From: Candidatus Bathyarchaeota archaeon
GTDB lineage: Archaea; Thermoproteota; Bathyarchaeia; TCS64
NCBI GenBank assembly: GCA_026014515.1
Contig: JAOZIG010000214.1
Coordinates: 1 to 5,092, forward strand
Reading direction: 5' to 3'
Length of the DNA: 5,092 bases
A program made the translations under genes and the position numbers. The notes under the pieces were generated by a model. That model saw nothing but the letters and a program-made list of their open reading frames with translations, was not told where the DNA came from and did no database searches. Shown in pieces: positions 1-5,092 of the stretch (its first letter is position 1; each line of letters starts with the position of its first letter).

Positions 1-2073
1 ACAGTAGGACTTTCCGTATGGAATACTGCACCAACTATGGGCTCAAACCCCACGGTAAACCCATCAGGAACGATTCCAGAAAATACTTCAACCTTAGCCG
101 TATCATGGCCAGCCGCAACAGATTCAGAAGGCGGAACCATGACCTATACACTTTGGAGAGAGTATAATAACTCTGGAACCTGGACTCAGCTTTATTCCGG
201 ATCAAACCTTAGCTACAACGACAACATAGGGACTGGAAACCAAGGACAGCAGATCCAGTATAAGGTACAAGCAAAAGACTCTGGAAACCTTACATCAAAC
301 ATCGTATATTCCAGTACGGTGACAAAAAACGTTTTTACAAAAGCGACATTATCCTCTTCAAGTTCCATCAATTTTAATTCCACATCGGTTGCGTTCTCTG
401 TAAGCGGTGCGTCAAATACCAACGGCAGTACGACTTTTTCATACAATATAGAGTCTACACAAATCACAGTTTATAACGGAACTGGGATTACTGTCAGTGG
501 TGGTGCATTTACACTATCAATTTATAAGAGCGGTGACACGCCAGCAGGACCGTACGTGAACTTTGCAGACATAAAAACGTATCTACAATCATCTGGGTAT
601 GCGGGCACATTGACATTCAGATTGAGAACGACAAACGCCTACGGTACAGACGGGCTTGAATATGAAACCATATCAACGAATATTACCATATCGCCAACAT
701 CGTTCACGGTAAACCAACCGACAGGAACATACTCTATCGGAGGTAGCGATTATTTCATACCAAATAGGAAAAGCGTAGCTGTTACATGGAGCGCATCAAC
801 AGACCAACTCGATGTCGGCGGTAATATCACCTATAGTGTCTTAATCAGCTATAACAATGGATCGTCATGGTCGACTATAGCAACCGGACTCACAGGCACT
901 TCATATTCAGGAACAAGGCCAAAAGTATCGAGCGCTATAACAACGGTCAAATACAGGGTAACGGCATATACATCTTATGGAACGAACACCTCGGCCACCC
1001 AGGCTACGGCGATCACGTTCCATTATTACGACCCACCTACGATCTCTTTTAATTCAACAAATAGGACGCAGACAAGCGCTACCATTAGTGGTAGCGTAAG
1101 CATCAACAGCTCGATCACTGGGCTTACGATTGTAACCACAAGCCCCTCTACATACTATACAACTACAGGCGGACTGGTTATATCCACCCCAACAGAAGCT
1201 GGATGGAATGGGACGAACAACACCTTCTCAAGCCCAATCGCCGGCTTGGACGGATCAACGAGCTTCACCTATATTCTTACGATACAAGATACCGCAGGTA
1301 GTGTCATAGGCACCGGAGCTAGCGTGCTTGATTTGTTCGTACAAGGATATGTACCTTCGATGACTGTGCGCTCTAATGGCGTATGCGTCAATGATCTTCC
1401 AGATGGAATCAATGAATTCATTGTCGGCGGAGCTACAAACGTGAACACAGGTCCTTTAACTATTACGGATGTCAATTCCACGATCGGAGGATCCAACCTT
1501 TCAAATGGGTGGCTACAAATAGGGACCGGGCTTGCCTTTGACCCTAATGAGATGTATTTCAGTGCAACAACCGGATACATAGGAACCCTTACAGGTGGAC
1601 AACTGAACTTTAGAAATGGATCCACTACCGTCTTCACCTCAGACAGCTCTGGACTAAACACGTATGGAGACGTCTCAATAAGAAATGGAAATAACCTTAC
1701 ACTTAGAGCAGCAACTGGATCAAGCGATGCTGGAGACATTGTATTCCAAAACGGCGATGGAGTAGAGACTTTCAGGCTGTGGATGCAGGCTGGAACGGAC
1801 TATCCTGCGTTTAGAGTCAATGGCGGATCCACCCAGGAAATCTGGACATCTGGGAACGACGGAACTGGAAGCGGACTCGATGCTGACTTATTAGATGGAA
1901 ATCATGCATCCGCATTCGCATCTGCTTCGCACAATCAAAGCCACTCTACGATAACGCTTGCTGACTTTACAAGCGCCACATCTCCGAGATGTGTAGGAAC
2001 AATTATGGGTACAGGTTCGCCGCCAGCTGCGACCAGCGTGCCACGAGGTACTATGTATCTTAAATACGTATAG
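1..2073 (+). CDS. Phage tail fibre-like protein with FN3/Ig-like repeats, 5'-partial
   Basis: The frame is open from base 1 to the TAG at 2071-2073, giving 690 visible residues (counted from base 1); the true start lies upstream. The ATG at 37 is only codon 13, and residues before it (NTAPT) look like the usual opening of a phage FN3 domain. Domains seen: FN3-like at about 8-110 (VSWPAATDSEGG, then YKVQAKD); a Ser/Thr-rich Ig-like segment at about 111-232; a second FN3-like domain at about 235-346 (VTWSASTD, YRVTAYTSYG); an Ig-like segment ending near 452; a turn segment SNGVCVNDLP near 457-466, similar to the GVGINKxP motif of DUF859-type siphovirus tail proteins; then a fibre tip with YGDVSIRNG near 555 and GNDGTGSGLDADLLDG at 618-633. 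That last motif is a hallmark of tail fibre C-termini, and the chain ends in GTMYLKYV. Only two cysteines are present. The likely role is an extended stalk plus tip exposed on the phage tail for host contact. The family assignment of individual Ig domains is less certain than the overall tail-protein call. Confidence 0.85.
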   Translation, partial: TVGLSVWNTAPTMGSNPTVNPSGTIPENTSTLAVSWPAATDSEGGTMTYTLWREYNNSGTWTQLYSGSNLSYNDNIGTGNQGQQIQYKVQAKDSGNLTSNIVYSSTVTKNVFTKATLSSSSSINFNSTSVAFSVSGASNTNGSTTFSYNIESTQITVYNGTGITVSGGAFTLSIYKSGDTPAGPYVNFADIKTYLQSSGYAGTLTFRLRTTNAYGTDGLEYETISTNITISPTSFTVNQPTGTYSIGGSDYFIPNRKSVAVTWSASTDQLDVGGNITYSVLISYNNGSSWSTIATGLTGTSYSGTRPKVSSAITTVKYRVTAYTSYGTNTSATQATAITFHYYDPPTISFNSTNRTQTSATISGSVSINSSITGLTIVTTSPSTYYTTTGGLVISTPTEAGWNGTNNTFSSPIAGLDGSTSFTYILTIQDTAGSVIGTGASVLDLFVQGYVPSMTVRSNGVCVNDLPDGINEFIVGGATNVNTGPLTITDVNSTIGGSNLSNGWLQIGTGLAFDPNEMYFSATTGYIGTLTGGQLNFRNGSTTVFTSDSSGLNTYGDVSIRNGNNLTLRAATGSSDAGDIVFQNGDGVETFRLWMQAGTDYPAFRVNGGSTQEIWTSGNDGTGSGLDADLLDGNHASAFASASHNQSHSTITLADFTSATSPRCVGTIMGTGSPPAATSVPRGTMYLKYV

Positions 2074-2081
2074 GACGGTGA
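2072..2081 (+). promoter_or_regulatory. Ribosome binding site of the DNRLRE gene, overlapping the upstream stop codon
   Basis: AGGACGGTGA equals the ideal anti-SD complement AGGAGGTGA with one extra C. The AGGA part (2072-2075) lies 9 bases before the ATG at 2085 and overlaps the TAG stop of the upstream gene (2071-2073). This supports the ATG at 2085 as the start and suggests that a ribosome finishing the upstream gene could restart here. Confidence 0.7.
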
Positions 2082-2084
2082 CAT

Positions 2085-2720
2085 ATGGCAACTTACACAA
2101 AACTATGCAACGCAGATGCTGGTATGATCGATAACACCGGTTCCAACTACGGAAGTTCATCAAACTGGTCTTTAGACTACTCCGGAACTGACAGATGGGT
2201 TGCCATCAACTGGGACCTGTCTGACTTTCCGTCAGACCCTGTCATTATAGATAGTGCCTATGTGACGATTCACAAATACAGCGGCGGCAATCCGACAGTC
2301 TATGCAAGACGCTACACAGGAAGCTGGTCAGAAGGCACAATTACAGATGCCAACGAGCCATCCAACGTAGGCGATGGAGATGGCAGCGTCTATGTAGGAG
2401 CAAGTGGCGGATACAACGTTCCTTGTACGCAGATCGTCAAGCAATGGTATGAAAACGGTGCAAGTAAGTACGGAATGAGACTGCACGCATCGGCTGGATC
2501 TCTTACTTACTTTAGATCAAGAGAGAGTACTACAGCTCCTGGAGACCGGGCACAACTTGTCATTGTTTATACATTGGCACCGACAGCTCCTCCTATACAG
2601 TTTAACGTAAACGACTCCTGGAAAACAGCAGAGGAAGTATATGTGAACATCAATGATGTATGGAGGGAAGTAACAGAGGCTTACGTAAACATAGGTGATG
2701 TCTGGCGGCAAATAGAATAA
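2085..2720 (+). CDS. DNRLRE/CBM96-like tail-associated protein with C-terminal Trp repeats
   Basis: A complete 211-residue protein starting at ATG 2085 with an AGGA site 9 bases upstream, 11 bases after the upstream tail gene. Residues 1-168 follow the order of a DNRLRE-type beta-sandwich (also classed as carbohydrate-binding module family 96): an NYGSSSNWSLDY segment after an N-terminal strand, WVAINWDLSDFP (usual form: a hydrophobic strand then FDLS), IIDSAYVTIHKY, then SWSEGTITDANEP, a TQIVKQWYENGASKYGMRL segment (usual form: dVTxxVxxW then nyGl), and a closing strand AQLVIVYTL. After a Pro/Ala linker (APTAPP) come three 14-residue repeats each with one Trp (W179, W193, W207). There is no signal peptide or membrane segment, which fits a virion protein better than a secreted enzyme, and no catalytic domain is seen. 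The inferred role is glycan or surface binding at the tail or baseplate. The ligand cannot be read from the sequence. A purely structural decoration role is the main alternative. Confidence 0.8.
   Translation: MATYTKLCNADAGMIDNTGSNYGSSSNWSLDYSGTDRWVAINWDLSDFPSDPVIIDSAYVTIHKYSGGNPTVYARRYTGSWSEGTITDANEPSNVGDGDGSVYVGASGGYNVPCTQIVKQWYENGASKYGMRLHASAGSLTYFRSRESTTAPGDRAQLVIVYTLAPTAPPIQFNVNDSWKTAEEVYVNINDVWREVTEAYVNIGDVWRQIE
2601..2717 (+). repeat. Three tandem 14-residue Trp repeats at the C-terminus of the DNRLRE gene
   Basis: The tail of the 211-residue protein is built of three units of the form (V/A)YVNIxDVWRxxxE. The first is degenerate (FNVNDSWKTAEE), the second is VYVNINDVWREVTE and the third is AYVNIGDVWRQIE. 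The three TGG codons sit at 2619, 2661 and 2703, exactly 42 bases apart. Codons differ between copies (GTGAACATCAATGATGTA against GTAAACATAGGTGATGTC), so the repeat is kept at protein level and not by recent DNA duplication. Similar YVKVxGxWK-type repeats occur at the C-termini of many Bacillota phage tail proteins; their function is unknown to me. Confidence 0.85.
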
Positions 2721-2729
2721 CAGAAAGTG

Positions 2730-2733
2730 GGAG
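2730..2733 (+). promoter_or_regulatory. GGAG ribosome binding site that decides a TTG start at 2740
   Basis: GGAG at 2730-2733 (within GTGGGAG) lies 6 bases before TTG 2740-2742, an ideal spacing. An in-frame TAA at 2737-2739 directly abuts the TTG, so no earlier start is possible. The next in-frame ATG (2893) would remove the first 51 residues, about a third of the N-terminal BppU-like domain, and has no better upstream site. Confidence 0.75.
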
Positions 2734-2739
2734 TCTTAA

Positions 2740-5092
2740 TTGGATTTTAGAGAATATTACAAGACGATAGATTTCAGCCCTGATAGTGACTACGAAGTCT
2801 TCTATGCAAAGCAATTCGACAGAAATGCTCAAGGGCTCTATGTCAACATAATACAAGACGGCGTTCAAGTAACAGATCTCTCGGGACTAACCATGCGGTT
2901 GTTCTACGAACTGCCAGACACTACTACGTCAAAGGCTACGGCACTGGTTGATGGAAACTCTTTTCGCATCGACTATCCTGAAGATGTAACAGAAAATAAA
3001 GGTGTTGTACGTATGGAGCTCGCGTTGTTTGGACAAAGCGACGAGGCAATATCAACAAAACTATTGACGCTTGTCGTGAATGAAAGCCTCCACGGCGAAG
3101 AAGCATATACATATAATGAAAACTGGATAGATATACGCAGTGAACAAGCAGACGGGATCTACTTGCTGGCCAGTGATATATCACCATCCTATGGGTTCAT
3201 CTGCGATACGCTTGACCTTAGCGATTTTACAATAGACTGGGGAGACGGCACGGTAGAAACGTGCAGCGGATCTTATACAGCATTTCACAACTACGAAGTT
3301 GGTACAGGTCAAGACAGTGGAGAAGGGTATACGACATTCAAGATATCCATTACGGCAAATAGCGGATTAAGTACATTTAAATGCGATGAAACATATGGAA
3401 ATCACATACTTGCTGTAAACCTTAATAGCGCCACGCTGACGAGTCTTGAATACGCATTCAAAATGCAGTATGGTGATTCAATAGAATATGCAAAGTTTTC
3501 ATGTCCGATGCCTAGCCTTACAAATACGATGTATGCCTTCTACAATAGAGGGAAACTCCAGATGGTTGAGATAGATGCGCTCATTGGTACACAGGCAATG
3601 AGTGGAGCGTATATGTTTTACAATACAAGCAGTTTGAAAACAATAGATGGTACGCTTGGCATTGCAGGCTTCGGGAATGTACAAAGCTTGTATAGACTCT
3701 TTTATCAAGCAACAGGTCTAGAAGAAGCAGACATTTCAGGTCTGACAGCTGCCACAACAATGGAAGACACATTTTATAACTGCTACGCCTTAAAGAAAGT
3801 TGTTATCAGTAATGACCTACCAAGCTTATGGGACATGGATAGCACCTTTTACAATTGTATATCATTAGCACGTTTTAACTCCACAGGACTGATCGGAGTA
3901 ACAGACCTCATCCATACATTCCAAAATTGTACGGCGTTAACAAATATCGATATGAGCGGCTTTGTATCCGTAGACTATGCGATATACGCATTCACAGGGT
4001 GCGAGAGTTTAACAACCATTGATATCAGCCCAATGGTTGTGCTTGATGACGGCGGGAATATGTTCGACGAGTGCTCTTCTTTAAAAAGCATTACAATGGG
4101 AAGCGTTCCTTTAACCAATCTTGATTTTATGTTCGCAGAGTGTAAGCAGCTTGAAGAGATAGATATAAGCGGCATAACTACGATGAATTACATATACTAC
4201 ATGTTTCAAAACTGTTTTAAGCTAAAGACAGTTACAATGCCGGATTCATGCCCTAATATTGGAGATACTAGGTATATGTTCTATAGCTGCAGGGCTCTTG
4301 AGTCTGTTGATGTATCCGGACTTGCTGGCACCTCAAATTGCTCTGGGATGTTTTCTGGATGTTATTCACTTAAGAGCGCAGACATGACCGGATTTACCTC
4401 TACATCAAGCGCATCCTCATTGTTTTATAATTGCTATGAGCTCGAAAGTGTTACTGGAATAAGCTCACTGACATCTGCAACAAATACTGATAATATGTTC
4501 GATTCATGCCATATGTTGACGACTGTAGACCTAACAGGGCTTGGAGCTTCAACAACGGCTAATGCGATGTTCCAATATTGCTACAGACTTGAATCAATAG
4601 ATATAAGCCCCTTGGTAAGTGTATCTAGTATGTATTGGATGTTTGATAAATGCTACTCACTAAAGGATGTGACAATAGGCTCACTTCCGTTGGCTACGAA
4701 TTTACAAGCTATGTTTAGAGAGTGCCTTTCTTTAGAAAGCATAGATATTGGTGGATTTACCAATGCGATTGCAGCAGACGCTCTTTTCTATGAATGTTTA
4801 AATTTATCGTCAGTAACCGGCGACACTTTCGGATCAACGATTCCGTACACCTATCTTGGTGGAAACAGTGTAGCTGCATTCTCAAGATGCAGAAACTTGA
4901 CATCAATAAACCTTCCAGCCGCTAAAGTAACAGCGTTTGGAGCTGCGATGGACGTGGAGTACCCAGGACTTTTAAACAGCATAACATTGAGTTCGGAATC
5001 AGCATACGCAGGTAGTGATACCTATGCTTTTAATATAGCAAATTGTAACTTTGATGCAGCACAGCTAGATGCCCTATTCGGAGATCTGCCGG
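2740..5092 (+). CDS. Baseplate protein: BppU-like N-terminus, PKD-like domain and BspA/DUF285 leucine-rich repeats, 3'-partial
   Basis: The frame runs from TTG 2740 to the window end without a stop (784 codons), 19 bases after the DNRLRE gene. Residues 1-136 resemble the N-terminal domain of phage baseplate upper proteins (BppU; in lactococcal phage TP901-1 this part docks onto the baseplate). Visible parts are a strand ending in YAKQFDRNAQGLYVNI, then QDGVQVTDLSGLTMRLFYE, VDGNSFRIDYP, ENKGVVRMELALFG, and a closing strand LLTLVVNESL. Residues about 157-210 form a PKD-like domain with WGDG at 167-170, HNY at 183-185 and strand FKISITA. From residue 240 to the end is a solenoid of 23-25-residue repeats with consensus MFxxCxxLxxIDISGL, the DUF285/BspA leucine-rich type. 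The visible end (LDALFGDLP) resembles the cap seen after such arrays. There are 23 cysteines, 16 of them in FxxC motifs. No signal peptide, lipobox or membrane segment is seen. Inferred role: a virion receptor-binding or host-adhesion protein anchored in the baseplate. The LRR call is very firm, the BppU call moderately so. Confidence 0.85.
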   Translation, partial: MDFREYYKTIDFSPDSDYEVFYAKQFDRNAQGLYVNIIQDGVQVTDLSGLTMRLFYELPDTTTSKATALVDGNSFRIDYPEDVTENKGVVRMELALFGQSDEAISTKLLTLVVNESLHGEEAYTYNENWIDIRSEQADGIYLLASDISPSYGFICDTLDLSDFTIDWGDGTVETCSGSYTAFHNYEVGTGQDSGEGYTTFKISITANSGLSTFKCDETYGNHILAVNLNSATLTSLEYAFKMQYGDSIEYAKFSCPMPSLTNTMYAFYNRGKLQMVEIDALIGTQAMSGAYMFYNTSSLKTIDGTLGIAGFGNVQSLYRLFYQATGLEEADISGLTAATTMEDTFYNCYALKKVVISNDLPSLWDMDSTFYNCISLARFNSTGLIGVTDLIHTFQNCTALTNIDMSGFVSVDYAIYAFTGCESLTTIDISPMVVLDDGGNMFDECSSLKSITMGSVPLTNLDFMFAECKQLEEIDISGITTMNYIYYMFQNCFKLKTVTMPDSCPNIGDTRYMFYSCRALESVDVSGLAGTSNCSGMFSGCYSLKSADMTGFTSTSSASSLFYNCYELESVTGISSLTSATNTDNMFDSCHMLTTVDLTGLGASTTANAMFQYCYRLESIDISPLVSVSSMYWMFDKCYSLKDVTIGSLPLATNLQAMFRECLSLESIDIGGFTNAIAADALFYECLNLSSVTGDTFGSTIPYTYLGGNSVAAFSRCRNLTSINLPAAKVTAFGAAMDVEYPGLLNSITLSSESAYAGSDTYAFNIANCNFDAAQLDALFGDLP
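3457..4890 (+). repeat. BspA/DUF285-type leucine-rich repeat array (about 20 units, 16 with FxxC)
   Basis: Protein-level tandem repeats within the baseplate gene. The anchoring Phe of each unit falls at residues 240, 267, 293, 321 (first four units, no Cys three residues later, spacing 24-28), then at 345, 370, 394, 418, 442, 465, 489, 514, 538, 562, 587, 611, 635, 659, 683 and 714, all with Cys at +3. Spacing in the second group is 23-25, mostly 24, except a 31-residue gap before the last. Each unit then has Leu three residues after the Cys and a strand of the type (I/V)(D/T)(I/L/M)(S/T/G)G. Codons vary freely between units, so the array is old or under protein-level selection. A further degenerate unit (AFNIANCNF) follows at 5026-5052. 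Confidence 0.92.

Noticed and set aside
37..39. ATG as the start of the first tail gene
   Set aside because: The frame is open to base 1, and the preceding residues (NTAPT) match the opening of a phage FN3-like domain, so the gene is truncated by the window edge.
1269..1739. 156-codon open frame on the minus strand
   Set aside because: It lies wholly antisense to the tail fibre tip region, and its translation shows no recognisable domain. It looks like a shadow of the skewed codon use of the real gene.
2074..2739. Promoter or terminator between the tail genes
   Set aside because: The gaps are only 11 and 19 bases and contain ribosome binding sites but no hairpin with a T-run and no -35/-10 pair.
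3499..4175. Minus-strand open frames opposite the LRR array
   Set aside because: They are short, mutually overlapping and opposite a clearly coding repeat array, with no plausible start signals or domains.
2740..5092. Bacterial surface lipoprotein or internalin-like adhesin (the usual context of DUF285/BspA repeats)
   Set aside because: There is no signal peptide, lipobox or membrane segment at the N-terminus, the N-terminal domain resembles BppU, and the upstream neighbours are tail genes.
1..5092. Diversity-generating retroelement variable region in a receptor-binding gene
   Set aside because: No near-identical template/variable repeat pair, no reverse transcriptase and no C-type-lectin-like 3' end are visible. 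The 3' end of the LRR gene lies outside the window, so this cannot be excluded beyond it.

Overview
The window is a stretch of phage or prophage tail/baseplate genes, all on the + strand and tightly packed. It contains two incomplete large genes, one at each edge, and one complete small gene between them. The AT-leaning composition, AGGA/GGAG-type ribosome binding sites, a TTG start, and the combination of a BppU-like docking domain, a DNRLRE-type lectin-like domain and Trp-anchored C-terminal repeats point to a tailed phage of a low-to-mid GC Bacillota (Firmicutes) host, possibly a gut bacterium. The host assignment is inference. There is no integrase, lysis, packaging or bacterial housekeeping gene in view.

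Layout: (1) 1-2073, a 5'-truncated Ser/Thr/Gly-rich tail protein. It has a stack of fibronectin-III/Ig-like domains and then a tail-fibre tip with the classic GLDADLLDG motif. (2) 2085-2720, a complete 211-residue protein with a DNRLRE/CBM96-like beta-sandwich and three 14-residue Trp repeats at its C-terminus. (3) 2740 to beyond the window end, a large protein read from a TTG start with no stop in 784 codons. It has a BppU-like baseplate N-terminal domain, a small PKD-like WGDG domain, and about 20 leucine-rich repeats of the BspA/DUF285 type, 16 of which carry an FxxC signature. Intergenic gaps are 11 and 19 bases, so the genes are probably cotranscribed and translated from their own ribosome binding sites. 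No promoter or terminator is visible.

Taken together, the three products look like a host-recognition module: three different extracellular-type binding folds placed side by side in a tail operon. The most interesting object is the third gene. It puts a long cysteine-ladder LRR solenoid, a fold best known from bacterial surface adhesins, on what appears to be a phage baseplate anchor. The array has higher-order structure: a block of about 52 residues recurs 193 residues later, and Lys/Glu alternates in consecutive repeats. No window-scale non-coding region exists, and the whole minus strand appears to be shadow ORFs.
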